NCBI GenBank assembly: GCA_027023255.1
Contig: JALVVU010000109.1
Coordinates: forward strand, 1 to 37,818
Direction of reading: 5' to 3'
Length of the DNA stretch: 37,818 bases
DNA from: Desulfurococcales archaeon
GTDB taxonomy: Archaea; Thermoproteota; Thermoprotei_A; Sulfolobales; NBVN01
Position 1 is the first letter of the stretch; each line of letters starts with the position of its first letter. The notes beneath the pieces are model-generated. The model was not told the DNA's origin. It did no database searches and saw only the letters and a program-made list of their open reading frames with translations. Positions 7,983 through 18,224 of the stretch are shown piece after piece. The position numbers were made by a program, and so were the translations under genes.

Positions 7983-9725
7983 ATGGCAAGTAAAGGTTGG
8001 GCAATTGCGGCCGCAATAATAATCATCATAATCATAATAGGTGCAGCAGCATACTACATGACCCAGAAGCCTGCGCCGACAACTACAACGCCAACCACCG
8101 CTTCAACGACATCAACGACGAGCTCAACCTCCTCAGCATCTCCAACCACGTCGGCAGCACCAGCTAAGCCTGTGCTTACAGGGAACTTCGAGAAGGACGT
8201 CATAGCGATCGGTAAGTACTTAGAGTCAAAGGGCATACACACAGTGAAGTTCACGGTGTGGGCCACCGGAGACCCCAACAGCGTTATGAGGATGTATGGC
8301 CTCTATGAGGCCGCATATAGGATCAATAAGATCTGGGAGAAGAACGGCATTAACGTGAAGATAGTTATGAGTAAGTTCTGGGAGAGTAGCTTCAAGAAAC
8401 TATACGATGAGTTCCTCTCCGCCGTGCCTCAAGGCACTAACGGCGACTTCTTCGTGAACAGCTACATCTACATCGCTAACCTAGCGAGCCAAGGATACAT
8501 ACTTAACATAAACAGCTATGTTGAGAAATATTGGAACAGTGTCTTCAAGGACTTCTACCCCGCGTTAATGAATGCCGCTAAGTACAAGGGCCAGTACTAC
8601 GCGGTGCCTCAGGATACTGAAGCTAGGCCTATATACGTGAGGAAGGACGTGGCGGCATGCATGGGATGGGACATAAGCAACCTAGCTCAGCTAGTTAAGG
8701 AAGGTAAGTTCACGTGGCACGACATGTTCAAGAAGGCTGAGGAGGCCGTAAGCAAGGGATGCGCTAAGTGGGGATTAATCCACAGGAAAGGCAGTGCTCA
8801 CCCGGACTTAATGCAGTTCATCTTCGCCTACGGCGGTAAGCTGTACGACCCTAAGACAGGAAAGCTAGTGTTCGATGTCCCAGCAGTATATAAGTGGTTC
8901 GCTACCGAGTACGCGTTCGCGCAGCACAAGCTACTGCCCAAGGACATGATGTCATGGGACTGGGCACAGCAGATACACCCAACAGTAGTGAATGACTGTA
9001 AAGGCTCACCAACCGGATGCACGCTGTTCTTCATCGGCGGCACCTGGCACTGGACTGAGTGGCAGACAAAGGCATATTACTACGATCCACACACTCACAA
9101 ACGAAGACCATTAACTCCTGAGGAGGAGGTCAAGAAGTTCTACTACATGCTCTTCCCAGCAGGCGACCCTGGTGATAAACCGGTTACGCTGAGCCAGCCA
9201 TTCATGTGGATGATTGCCGAGAACGCCGGTAAGGACAACCCAGACTACAACCAGCTTAAGGATGTGTACCACGAGCTTGCATTCCTAATGATTGTAAAGG
9301 CAAGCGACCCAGAGATAAACGCCATACACAGCGTGATCTCAGGCCACGTACCCGTGAGGAAGGCTGCTGCGGCTCTCCTGAAGAACGAGACCTGGATAAA
9401 CGACTTAATCAACATGAAGATAAACCTAAGCCCTGAGGTCAAGAAAGCCATTGAACCCATAGTTAAGAGGACCGCCAGCAAGATAAACATAGAGTTCCTA
9501 GCGAACGTGAGCTATATGCTAGAGTACACTCACCTAGCGCCAAGCCATCCGCAGTACCCGAAGCTCGCCGGCTACTTCGCTGACGCGATAAATAAGGTGT
9601 TAATGGGTAGTATGACCCCGAAGGAAGCCGTGAACTACATGATTCAAAAGATTAAGGCTGACCCAGACCTCTCTAAAGCTGTTGAGATCGTTGGCAGCAT
9701 ACCAACCAACTGGACATTCCCGTGA
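7983..9725 (+). CDS. Extracellular solute (carbohydrate)-binding protein of ABC transporter, membrane anchored, class III-type signal
   Basis: 580 aa; MASKGWAIAAAIIIIIIIIGAAAYYM + Thr/Ser-rich linker + SBP family 1-like body; followed by two permeases and an ATPase. Confidence 0.93.
   Translation: MASKGWAIAAAIIIIIIIIGAAAYYMTQKPAPTTTTPTTASTTSTTSSTSSASPTTSAAPAKPVLTGNFEKDVIAIGKYLESKGIHTVKFTVWATGDPNSVMRMYGLYEAAYRINKIWEKNGINVKIVMSKFWESSFKKLYDEFLSAVPQGTNGDFFVNSYIYIANLASQGYILNINSYVEKYWNSVFKDFYPALMNAAKYKGQYYAVPQDTEARPIYVRKDVAACMGWDISNLAQLVKEGKFTWHDMFKKAEEAVSKGCAKWGLIHRKGSAHPDLMQFIFAYGGKLYDPKTGKLVFDVPAVYKWFATEYAFAQHKLLPKDMMSWDWAQQIHPTVVNDCKGSPTGCTLFFIGGTWHWTEWQTKAYYYDPHTHKRRPLTPEEEVKKFYYMLFPAGDPGDKPVTLSQPFMWMIAENAGKDNPDYNQLKDVYHELAFLMIVKASDPEINAIHSVISGHVPVRKAAAALLKNETWINDLINMKINLSPEVKKAIEPIVKRTASKINIEFLANVSYMLEYTHLAPSHPQYPKLAGYFADAINKVLMGSMTPKEAVNYMIQKIKADPDLSKAVEIVGSIPTNWTFP
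8073..8169 (+). repeat. Low-complexity Thr/Ser-rich linker coding region
   Basis: Translation APTTTTPTTASTTSTTSSTSSASPTTSAAPAKP. Confidence 0.8.
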
Positions 9726-9738
9726 GGAGCTGAGGTAG

Positions 9739-10689
9739 GTGGCCGCAATGAAAATACGTAAAACAAGCCTACTCTTTTTCCTTGGACCCGCGTTATTCGT
9801 TGTCGCACTCTTCTACATAATCCCCCTCTTTCTTTCGGTCTACATAAGCTTCACACCCATGGTTGATTGGAACGTTAACAGGTACTTAACGCAGTTCATA
9901 GGCTTACAGAACTACGAGCGCTTATTCCACATAGTCATGTATGACCCCGACATGAGGGCCGTAGTCATAACAACGGTTGTGTTCGTGCTTGTTACGCTAG
10001 TTATAAACGTATTCGGAGGATTACTCCTAGCGCTCGCAACGTACTTTATGGATGAGAAAATGTCTGCCGCATACCAAGGGCTTTGGTTATTACCTCGTAT
10101 GACCCCTATCGCCGTCTACTCATTGCTGTGGTACTACTTCTTTCATAGTTCGGGAATAGGTATACTTAACTCGATACTGCTTAAACTCCACCTAATAGAT
10201 CACCCAATAGCTCTTGGTTTGGATCCGAAGTACCTTCCCTGGGGTGCTTGGTTCATCATAATATTCGTGAATGGGTTGGTCGGTGTTAGCTACGGTATGA
10301 TAATATTTTACTCAGCCTTCAAGAGCATACCTAAGGAGTTAATAATAGCGGCTAGGGTTGACGGTGCGTCCACGACTAGGATAATAAGGCACATACTCCT
10401 TCCACTGACTAAGTGGCACTTCACGTTCGTAATGGTGTGGCAGATGTTCTCCCTTCTGATGACCTACGCCCAGACATTCCTGCTGGTTGAGTGGAGGGTT
10501 GTCGATAGCACGTGGGGGCAGACTTGGGCCCTCTATGTCTTCAGGACCGCCTTCACTACGACGAAGGATCAGGGGTTGGCGGCGGCAGCCTCTACCTTCC
10601 TGTCGATAATAGGTATTGTTTTAGGTATCATAGCCCTGAAGGCGTTAGGTTACGAGAAGATGATTCTTGAACCGAAGGGTGATATATGA
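9739..10689 (+). CDS. Carbohydrate ABC transporter permease (MalF/UgpA-like)
   Basis: 316 aa, six-TM pattern; permease EAA-like segment ARVDGASTTRIIRHILLPLTK. Confidence 0.93.
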   Translation: MAAMKIRKTSLLFFLGPALFVVALFYIIPLFLSVYISFTPMVDWNVNRYLTQFIGLQNYERLFHIVMYDPDMRAVVITTVVFVLVTLVINVFGGLLLALATYFMDEKMSAAYQGLWLLPRMTPIAVYSLLWYYFFHSSGIGILNSILLKLHLIDHPIALGLDPKYLPWGAWFIIIFVNGLVGVSYGMIIFYSAFKSIPKELIIAARVDGASTTRIIRHILLPLTKWHFTFVMVWQMFSLLMTYAQTFLLVEWRVVDSTWGQTWALYVFRTAFTTTKDQGLAAAASTFLSIIGIVLGIIALKALGYEKMILEPKGDI

Positions 10690-11597
10690 TGCCTGAGACA
10701 ACCGATGTTGAGACAATAAATAGGCGTAGGATGAACTTAGCGTTAGGTATAGTGGTGTTGATAGCATCCATACCTATACTCGTGACGTACTTCATACTGA
10801 TGGCTTCAAGCTTCGCTAACCAGATGATAACTGGAAGCATGGTTGGGCAGTTAACATTCACGCTGAAAAACTGGATACTCTTCTTTGAGGGTAAGCTAAC
10901 AGTTGCTTCTGCGGCAGTGTATTCTACGTGGGACATCCTCCGCTACATATTCAATACGTTCATAGTGGCGTTCGGCGTCATGCTCGTCACTACGGCTCTC
11001 GCCACGATGGCCGGTTATGCGTGCTCGCGGATGAAGTTCAAGGGTAGGAAGTTCCTAATACAGCTACTGATACTACTGCATGCGTTCCCGGGCGTATCAC
11101 TGATAATAGCTGTTTACGCCTTATACATATTCTCTAAGGGACCGATCCCGAGCCAGTGGTGGACGCTGTACGCATTCATTTACGTAATAGTTGCTAGGGC
11201 AGCGCTCGAGATACCGATGGATATCTGGATAATGAAGGGCTTCTTCGATAAGGTGCCGTGGGAGGTTGAGTGGTCAGCACTGATAGATGGCGCGTCAAGG
11301 ATTAAGGTGTGGAAGGACATAATATTACCGCTTGTTAAGCCGGGGATCGCCGCCGTGGCTATATTCTCCTTCATAGCTGGGTGGGGAGCCCTGATCTACG
11401 TGTTGGTGTTCCTGCCGCCGACGGAGAAGACGCTCGCCACGTACATAGCTGGGCTCCTAGCCGGAGGGAGCTTAGAGGTTGTGCACTTACCGGTGGTGGC
11501 TGCGGCAGGTACGCTCTACTTGCTACCCACGCTTATCTTCTTTTCTTTCGTGCGTAGGTACATGCTTCAAACAAGCCTAAGCGGTATAAAGGGGTGA
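10686..11597 (+). CDS. Carbohydrate ABC transporter permease (MalG/UgpE-like)
   Basis: 303 aa; EAA-like motif SALIDGASRIKVWKDIILPLVKPG; 4-nt overlap with upstream permease. Confidence 0.94.
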   Translation: MMPETTDVETINRRRMNLALGIVVLIASIPILVTYFILMASSFANQMITGSMVGQLTFTLKNWILFFEGKLTVASAAVYSTWDILRYIFNTFIVAFGVMLVTTALATMAGYACSRMKFKGRKFLIQLLILLHAFPGVSLIIAVYALYIFSKGPIPSQWWTLYAFIYVIVARAALEIPMDIWIMKGFFDKVPWEVEWSALIDGASRIKVWKDIILPLVKPGIAAVAIFSFIAGWGALIYVLVFLPPTEKTLATYIAGLLAGGSLEVVHLPVVAAAGTLYLLPTLIFFSFVRRYMLQTSLSGIKG

Positions 11598-12706
11598 GCC
11601 GCGTGGTCAGCATAAGGCTGGATAAGGTAACGAAGAGGTTCGGGAAGGTAGTGGCCGTTAATAACGTGAGTTTAGAGATAGAGGACGGTAAGCTCTACGT
11701 GCTGCTAGGGCCTTCCGGTGGGGGCAAAACCACAACACTCTACCTCATTGCAGGCATATATAAGCCCACATCAGGTAGGATATACTTTAACGAGAAGGAC
11801 GTAACGGACTTAACCCCGGCCGAGAGGAACGTTGGGCTCGTATTCCAGAACTACGCCCTGTATCCCCACATGAAGGTGTATGATAACATTGCCTTCCCCC
11901 TCCGCTTGAGGAAGGAGCCTAAGTCAAAGATAGACTCCAAGGTACATGAGGTAGCTAAGTTCCTGCGCATTGAAAACCTTCTCGACAGGTACCCGCATCA
12001 GCTCTCCGGAGGACAGCAACAGAGGGTTGCCCTAGCTAGGGCCTTAGTGAAGGAGCCAAGCGTCCTGCTCCTTGACGAGCCCCTAAGCAACCTGGATGCG
12101 TTGCTCAGGGTTTACATCAGGGCTGAGTTGAAGAGAATGCAGCAGGACCTAGGGATAACGAGCGTGTACGTAACCCACGACCAGTCCGAGGCACTAGCGA
12201 TAGCTGATAAAATAGTGGTGATTAATAAAGGCATTATTCAGCAGGAGGGAACACCTGAGCAAATATATGAGAATCCTAGGAATGTGTTCGTGGCGACATT
12301 CATAGGTAACCCGCCCATGAACATCGTTAAGGGCACCGTCCTAGAGGACGGCACCATAGAGACGACAGGCTCACGCCTAACCCCACCACCTGCCGTACTG
12401 GAGAAGATTAAGAGGCTGAAGCTGAAGAACATCCTAATGGCGTTCAGACCTGAGAACGCGGTGGTTTCCGAGCACCCCATGGAGGGTAGGTTCTCACCTA
12501 TGGGTGACCTCTTCGAGGTTGAACCCTTAGGGAGGGACGCGGTAGTTACGGTAACGGTCGGTGAGTTCGTCATTAAGGTCGTCATGCCTACGAGGGAGGC
12601 TATGCAGCTACGCATAGGGTCTAAGGTGCACGTCAATATAGATCCTAGCACCATAAAGTACTTCGACCCGAACACGGAGCTTAACTTAGAGTACATTGAA
12701 GCATAG
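11594..12706 (+). CDS. Carbohydrate ABC transporter ATP-binding protein (MalK/UgpC/MsmX family)
   Basis: 370 aa; Walker A GPSGGGKTT, signature LSGGQQQRVALARAL, Walker B VLLLDEPLSNLD, H-loop VTHDQSEA, C-terminal OB/TOBE-like region. Confidence 0.97.
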   Translation: MSRVVSIRLDKVTKRFGKVVAVNNVSLEIEDGKLYVLLGPSGGGKTTTLYLIAGIYKPTSGRIYFNEKDVTDLTPAERNVGLVFQNYALYPHMKVYDNIAFPLRLRKEPKSKIDSKVHEVAKFLRIENLLDRYPHQLSGGQQQRVALARALVKEPSVLLLDEPLSNLDALLRVYIRAELKRMQQDLGITSVYVTHDQSEALAIADKIVVINKGIIQQEGTPEQIYENPRNVFVATFIGNPPMNIVKGTVLEDGTIETTGSRLTPPPAVLEKIKRLKLKNILMAFRPENAVVSEHPMEGRFSPMGDLFEVEPLGRDAVVTVTVGEFVIKVVMPTREAMQLRIGSKVHVNIDPSTIKYFDPNTELNLEYIEA

Positions 12707-12759
12707 CGTAAGTTAACATCATTTTAAATCCCAACTAACCTAACTTCACGGCTAACATA

Positions 12760-13947
12760 ATGCTGGTAGGCGTGCTCACACTCCTTGGTGAGTCCCTAAT
12801 AATCTTTATCTTAGCTCTAATCACGGCTTTCTGGAGTTACGGACTTTATGGAGTCAGGAAAAGCCTATCAAGACTCAGGAAACCTAATCTGAGCATTACT
12901 CACACACCTAGGTTCTCCATCGTCATACCTTGCCGCAACTGTGCCGACACCATAGCGACTACCATTAAATCCATAGCGACGCAGGATGTCAAGCCCCTTA
13001 ACATAGTCGTCGTTGATGACGGAAGCACAGACGGATCTGCTGGGGTCGTGCATGCGCTAGCATCAGAACTGATTGATCGTGACCTAAGAGTGAGTGTGGT
13101 GAGGGTCAATAGAGTCCCGCGGGGCTGGCTCCCTAAGCCCTACGCTTGCCTGCAGGGCTACTTAAGGGTTAGGGGCGAGTCCGAGGTGCTAGTATTCCTG
13201 GACTCCGACACGTGGTTCACTAAGGAGGACGCCCTGCGTGTATTAGTGGGTGAGGCGTGGGTCACGGGGCTGGCATCGTACGCCCCGCGATTCGTGTGCA
13301 GTACGCGTGCTTGCCGCGCGGCTGAGGTGCTCCTGACCACGCTCTCCCACGCGTTCCTAGGCTTTGATAAGGTGTTTGACCCTAAGTCAAGGATTGCTTG
13401 GTTCTTCGGGTGTTGCTGGGCTGTGCGTAGGGATGTTTACGAGGCATTAGGTACTCATGAGTCCGTTAAGCATGAAATCGTTGAGGATAAGGCATTCGCG
13501 GTGGCTGCTAAGCGTAGGGGTGTGGGTTTCACCGTGCTTGCTGGCTTCGATAGGGCGGCTTCCCTCTGGCACCCAAGGTTAAGTGACTCGGTGAATGTTC
13601 TCGCCAGGATATTCTGGGGGAGGATAATGCGTGAGCGTGGACGCTCCTTAGCGTATGCTGCGTTATTCCTCCTACCCTACCTAGCGCCTGCGTTAGGGCC
13701 CGCATTCTTGGTCAGCATGAATCCATTCCTCATAGTGGCTGGTTACGTGGCGTACGGGGTGTGTGTCCTGACACATGCCATCGGATCTAAGCTTAACGGT
13801 TATTCCGTCGCGTACGCGCTTGCCGCGCCGTACGTTGGTGTTGCCATGATATGCATGTTTATGTCCCGCATACTTAAGGGGGAGTTCGAGTGGCGCGGCA
13901 GGAAAGCGGGTGAGCTACTCGGCAATATCCATGCATGTCCAGCTTGA
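12760..13947 (+). CDS. Glycosyltransferase family 2, membrane associated
   Basis: 395 aa; FSIVIPCRNCADTI, VVDDGSTDGSAG, FLDSDTWF; TM segments at both ends. Confidence 0.93.
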   Translation: MLVGVLTLLGESLIIFILALITAFWSYGLYGVRKSLSRLRKPNLSITHTPRFSIVIPCRNCADTIATTIKSIATQDVKPLNIVVVDDGSTDGSAGVVHALASELIDRDLRVSVVRVNRVPRGWLPKPYACLQGYLRVRGESEVLVFLDSDTWFTKEDALRVLVGEAWVTGLASYAPRFVCSTRACRAAEVLLTTLSHAFLGFDKVFDPKSRIAWFFGCCWAVRRDVYEALGTHESVKHEIVEDKAFAVAAKRRGVGFTVLAGFDRAASLWHPRLSDSVNVLARIFWGRIMRERGRSLAYAALFLLPYLAPALGPAFLVSMNPFLIVAGYVAYGVCVLTHAIGSKLNGYSVAYALAAPYVGVAMICMFMSRILKGEFEWRGRKAGELLGNIHACPA

Positions 13948-13994
13948 GTTGAGAGCATGGGCATAGCATTTACTAGGTTGCCTCACTCACTTAC

Positions 13995-14819
13995 TTGGGG
14001 TTACGTGTAATGCTCATTGATAGGGTAGCTACGTGGGTGTCTAAGCAAATTGAGCGTGTGGGCGCGCCCTTGAGAATTGTTGAGTATGGTGTTGGGGTGA
14101 TGTATTCTTACGTCCTAGTAGAGTGTGGTGGGGAGGAGTACTTAGGGGTGGCGTTAACGCCCCTTGAGGACGTGGCTGGCGTGAGGATTGTGCCGGTGAA
14201 GCGCGTCAGTAGCGTTGCTGAGGCGCTGTCGCTTGTCTCCTCCCTGAACCCTCTGGAGAAGAGTGTTGGTGTTGCCGCTGTCAACGCCGTGTCCTCCTAC
14301 TTACTATGGGGTGCTGGGCAGGACCGGGAGCTACACATTGAGGTTGGGGTCGACATAGTTTCTGCGGTGCCGCGCGTGGCTTCTGGTAAGGTCCTCGTTG
14401 TCGGGCATATGGGGCCCTTAGTGAGAGCGCTGAAGGAGCATGGTGCTCGGGAAGTGCATGTTGTTGAGAGGTGCGCTGCGATGAGGTGTCGTGGCGCGTT
14501 GAGCGACTCAGCCCTTCCCAGGTTAGCTCCGGAGGTCGACACCCTAGTGGTTACTGGCGCGACGCTCGTTAATGATACCCTAGATTACATACTGTCCTTA
14601 AGGAAGGCGGACTCTACCCTAATCCTCGTTGGGCCCACTGCAGGCGCGCACCCAACCCCACTCTTCACAGAGGGTGTTAACGCGATCGCGTCAATGCGTG
14701 CGGTGAAGGTTAGCGCGGTGCTTGACGTGATTAGGCGCGGTGGTGGGAGGTGGGCTTTCACCGAGTTCTGCGAGCAGTACGTTGTTAGGGCTCCAACAAC
14801 CCCCTCAACCTCTCCCTAA
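13995..14819 (+). CDS. DUF364-like (putative heavy-metal chelation, Rossmann-like) protein
   Basis: 274 aa; KVLVVGHMGPLVRALKEHGAREVHVVER...DTLVVTGATLVNDTLDYIL...LVGPTAGAHPTPLFTEGVNAIASMRA resembles DUF364. TTG start at 13995, alternative ATG 14010. Confidence 0.78.
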   Translation: MGLRVMLIDRVATWVSKQIERVGAPLRIVEYGVGVMYSYVLVECGGEEYLGVALTPLEDVAGVRIVPVKRVSSVAEALSLVSSLNPLEKSVGVAAVNAVSSYLLWGAGQDRELHIEVGVDIVSAVPRVASGKVLVVGHMGPLVRALKEHGAREVHVVERCAAMRCRGALSDSALPRLAPEVDTLVVTGATLVNDTLDYILSLRKADSTLILVGPTAGAHPTPLFTEGVNAIASMRAVKVSAVLDVIRRGGGRWAFTEFCEQYVVRAPTTPSTSP

Positions 14820-16116
14820 GGTGCTGCTCAAGCTTCTCCGGGTTAGGCGAGCCAGGATGCGGCTTCATTATGCTTTCCTCGGGGCTTAGCACGTGTCCTA
14901 GGTGCTTCGCTAGTACCCCGTAAAGCTCGTCAATGTTGTGGGACTCCTTGACAGCCTTAGCCACGAGTGCGTGGGCTTCGCGGTAAGGTATTCCTTTCCT
15001 CAAGGAGATGAGTTCGGCGTAATCGGTTGTTAGGATTGGGTACTTCTCAACGTCCTCGAGCAACCTGTCCTTAACTGGTTCTATCCCCTCTACGAGCTTA
15101 TGTAGTACCTTCACGGTTTCTAGGGTTCGGTCCGCTAGCCTGATTGCATGCTTGTTCGCTTCCTGAAGATCCAGCGAGTACCCTGACGGCACTCCCTTCA
15201 CTATGGCTAGCAGTGACGTGAGGTGCCCTATGCTCTCGCCTCCCCACGACCTGATGATCTCAGCAACCACTTGGTTCTTCTTGTGAGGCATTAAGCTGCT
15301 AGTGGCTAGGAAGTCCTGCGGTACTTCTAGGTAATTGAATTGCGGTATGGTGAATACCACTAGGTCCTCTGCGAACCTGCTTAGGGTTACGGAGAGGCAC
15401 GTGAGTATCGCTGACGTGATCATTAGGAAGTCCCTTCCTCCCGCGCCCCTTATGGAGTTAGTGACTATCCGCGTGAACCCTGCCTTCCTTGCGAGTGCTT
15501 CACGGCCTAATGGTGCGTTAGTAGTCACGCACGCGCCGCTACCTAGTGGTGACTCACTCAGCACTTCATTAGCAATGAATCTTAACACGCCCTCATATGT
15601 TGCGAGGGACTCCTCAACCCACGCCAGGTAGTGAGCCAGTGTCGTGACTTGGGCTGGTTGTAGGTGGGTGAATGCAGGCATGAGTGTGTCGAGGTTCTCC
15701 AGCGCCTTACGAATTAATGCCTTACGTAACCCACGTATCGCTCTGATCAGTTCGTTGACTGACTTAAGCATGCGTAGCCTCAGTGCGGCGGCTACGTGGT
15801 CGTTCCTGCTCCTTCCCAGCCCAACCCAGCCTGCATCCGAACCCACCTTATCTGCCAAATACTTCTCTAGGGCTTCATGGACGTCCTCCGCCTCGACTTC
15901 GAATAACGGTGATGGGTCCTTAAGCAACTCGGTTAAAGCATGCGTCACCTTAACTACTGCGTCGCTACGCATTAAGCCCTTCTCGCCCAACTCCCTCACA
16001 TGTGCTAACATAACTTCCACTACTTCCTTAGCGATGCTGACATCGTCCTTCATCGAGGACGTGTACGCCTGCACTCCCGGGTCGCTTACCTCGCCTAGGA
16101 GTTCCCTCCTGTACAA
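14785..16116 (-). CDS. argH: Argininosuccinate lyase
   Basis: 443 aa; fumarase/ASL signature [28 protein letters not shown]; follows argG. Confidence 0.96.
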   Translation of the reverse strand: MYRRELLGEVSDPGVQAYTSSMKDDVSIAKEVVEVMLAHVRELGEKGLMRSDAVVKVTHALTELLKDPSPLFEVEAEDVHEALEKYLADKVGSDAGWVGLGRSRNDHVAAALRLRMLKSVNELIRAIRGLRKALIRKALENLDTLMPAFTHLQPAQVTTLAHYLAWVEESLATYEGVLRFIANEVLSESPLGSGACVTTNAPLGREALARKAGFTRIVTNSIRGAGGRDFLMITSAILTCLSVTLSRFAEDLVVFTIPQFNYLEVPQDFLATSSLMPHKKNQVVAEIIRSWGGESIGHLTSLLAIVKGVPSGYSLDLQEANKHAIRLADRTLETVKVLHKLVEGIEPVKDRLLEDVEKYPILTTDYAELISLRKGIPYREAHALVAKAVKESHNIDELYGVLAKHLGHVLSPEESIMKPHPGSPNPEKLEQHLRERLRGLLEP

Positions 16117-17318
16117 GTCAGCGCCACCGCCTTCGCTTTAGCCTTCCTCCTTAGGGCCGCGGCAACAGTTGATTGGAGACCCCAGAGCTGTGTGAAGCCC
16201 TTGCCGAGGCTCTGGTCGAAGGAGCTTATGCTTTCGTACGATGATAGCTTCAGGTCATAGAGTGCGTTGGGGGATGCCCTGCCGACCACCGTAGCGGTGC
16301 CCTTGAATAGCTTCAGCTTGACCTCACCCTCAACACCCTCATTCATCAGGTTTATCAGCTCCGTTAACTCCTCTCGGAGGGGCTCGAACCACAGCCCATT
16401 ATAGACGAGCCATGACCAAGTGTTATCGGCTAGTTCCTTAAACATGAGTTCCCACTTCGTCAGCACTAACTTCTCAAGATCCTTATGCGCTTTAATCAGC
16501 GTGATTGCTGCGGGTGCTTCGTAAACCTCCCTGCTCTTTATCCCCACGGTCCTGTCCTCCATGTGATCTATCCTCCCAACACCGTGCTTCCCTGCCACAG
16601 CGTTAAGCAACGATATAATGCTCGTCAACGGTAGCTTCACGCCATTCACGGCTACGGGGATCCCCTCCTCAAACTCAATGCTTAAGTACTCTGGGGTATC
16701 CGGCGCTATCTCCGGCGCGGTCGTCCACTCGAACACCTCCTCAGGCGGCTCAGCGTAAGGATCTTCCAGAACCCCACCCTCTATGCTCCTACCCCACAGG
16801 TTTTCGTCGATGCTGTATATGCCGTGGCTAACGGGTATGCCGTGCTCCGAAGCATACTTCAGTTCCCAGTCACGCGTCAAGCCCCACTCCCGGACGGGGG
16901 CTATTATCTCGGCCTCCGGGTATAGGGCCTTGACAGCGACGTCAAACCTTACTTGGTCGTTTCCCTTTCCTGTGCATCCGTGCGCTATGTAGCGTGTCCC
17001 TTCCTTAAGTGCGACCTCAACAACCTTCTCGACTATCAATGGCCTAGCTAGGGCGGTTGAGAGCGGATACGCTCCCTCATAGAGGGCGTTCGCCTTTACT
17101 GCTGGCGCGACGTACTTCTCGACGAACTCCTGCTTAGCGTCTACATAGTAATGCTTGAGGGCCCCGAGGGCGTATGCCTTCTCCTTAATGAAGTTAAAGT
17201 CCTCCTTCTGACCAACGTCTACAGTTACCGTGATTACCTCCGCACCCATCCTCTCCTGAAGTAAGCGTAGGATTACGGAGGTGTCTAAACCACCTGAAAA
17301 TGCGAGCACTACCTTCAT
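16095..17318 (-). CDS. argG: Argininosuccinate synthase
   Basis: 407 aa; [36 protein letters not shown]. Confidence 0.97.
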   Translation of the reverse strand: MKVVLAFSGGLDTSVILRLLQERMGAEVITVTVDVGQKEDFNFIKEKAYALGALKHYYVDAKQEFVEKYVAPAVKANALYEGAYPLSTALARPLIVEKVVEVALKEGTRYIAHGCTGKGNDQVRFDVAVKALYPEAEIIAPVREWGLTRDWELKYASEHGIPVSHGIYSIDENLWGRSIEGGVLEDPYAEPPEEVFEWTTAPEIAPDTPEYLSIEFEEGIPVAVNGVKLPLTSIISLLNAVAGKHGVGRIDHMEDRTVGIKSREVYEAPAAITLIKAHKDLEKLVLTKWELMFKELADNTWSWLVYNGLWFEPLREELTELINLMNEGVEGEVKLKLFKGTATVVGRASPNALYDLKLSSYESISSFDQSLGKGFTQLWGLQSTVAAALRRKAKAKAVALTCTGGNS

Positions 17319-17364
17319 GATTTAGCACCTTCCTCTAGCAGTATGTAAAATATAAATATGTTTT

Positions 17365-17378
17365 GTAACATATGTTAC
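17365..17378. promoter_or_regulatory. Perfect 14-bp palindrome GTAACATATGTTAC upstream of argG
   Basis: Sequence equals its own reverse complement; lies next to minus-strand TATA-like tttatatttt in the gap between the ACT-domain gene and argG. Confidence 0.6.
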
Positions 17379-17434
17379 TAAATAAAAATCATAAGTTACA
17401 TATACAACTACAACAAACTGAGGCAGTCTTAAGG

Positions 17435-18103
17435 TTACTCCCTTGCAGATGATATAATGTTCTCGAGCACTGTGTATGCCCTAGACGCTTCACTCCTATC
17501 ACACACTATGACCGTTTCTCTATGGCATGAGATTATCTGCGTTATGTTAATACCGTTGTTCGCTAGGGCTGAGGTCATGTACGCTATCACGCCTGGTGTA
17601 CGCGTTATTTCCTCGGGGCTAACCATGACTATCGCTGTCTGATCTTCAAGCACCTCGACTATGTTGTCCTCACCTATTAGCTTCACAAGGTCATCCAGAA
17701 CCTCCTTAGCCACTATTATTGTGAGCGACACCGTACCCTGCGTTAGCTGGAAGAACCTAGCGCTCCCAACAACGTTAATTATTGATGCGAGCTTCGGGAT
17801 CACGGCGTTCCTGAAGGCGTTAATGACTACGAGATCTGTTTGCAACTCGATGACTGACGACGCTATTATCTCCTTTATCTTCTCATCAAGTGATTCCTTA
17901 ACACGTAGGAGGTCCTCCCTAATCCTAATTAAGGCCATCTTGACCGCGCCGACCGACGTCTCTATGCCTGACCTCTTGAGTTCGTCCACGATTGCCCGGG
18001 CTAGCGCGCTGTAATTAACGACTCCCCTCTCAAGGCACTCCCTAAGGAAGGGACGGGACATCACGTACTCCCGGACAGCCTCGGATGCTCTTGATATCCT
18101 CAA
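17435..18103 (-). CDS. ACT-domain protein, possible regulator
   Basis: 222 aa; N-terminal helical region (EYVMSRPFLRECLERGVVNYSALARAIVDEL) and C-terminal ACT-like fold TPGVIAYMTSALANNGINITQIISCHRETVIVCD. Confidence 0.78.
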   Translation of the reverse strand: MRISRASEAVREYVMSRPFLRECLERGVVNYSALARAIVDELKRSGIETSVGAVKMALIRIREDLLRVKESLDEKIKEIIASSVIELQTDLVVINAFRNAVIPKLASIINVVGSARFFQLTQGTVSLTIIVAKEVLDDLVKLIGEDNIVEVLEDQTAIVMVSPEEITRTPGVIAYMTSALANNGINITQIISCHRETVIVCDRSEASRAYTVLENIISSARE

Positions 18104-18173
18104 TTTAGAACACCTGTGTTGTATTCTGTAAAGTCCTTAATTAATGGGTAATGCATGCCTTGAACCTGTAATT

Positions 18174-18197
18174 AACAGTTAAACAGTTAAATAGTTT
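18174..18197. repeat. 8-bp tandem repeat AACAGTTA-AACAGTTA-AATAGTTT in promoter region
   Basis: Read directly; about 30 nt before ATG 18225. Confidence 0.6.
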
Positions 18198-18224
18198 ATT
18201 GACGCGTTACTAAGCGAAACCACC

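Noticed and set aside
7817-8035. 72-aa minus ORF over the structured leader
   Set aside because: Overlaps the hairpin region and SBP start; composition not protein-like.
8073-8169. Thr-codon-rich repeat as microsatellite or CRISPR-like array
   Set aside because: Explained by a Thr/Ser-rich linker in the binding protein; no spaced direct repeats.
12238-13340. Minus-strand ORFs across ABC ATPase and glycosyltransferase (152, 61, 69, 60 aa)
   Set aside because: Antisense shadows of strongly supported plus-strand genes.
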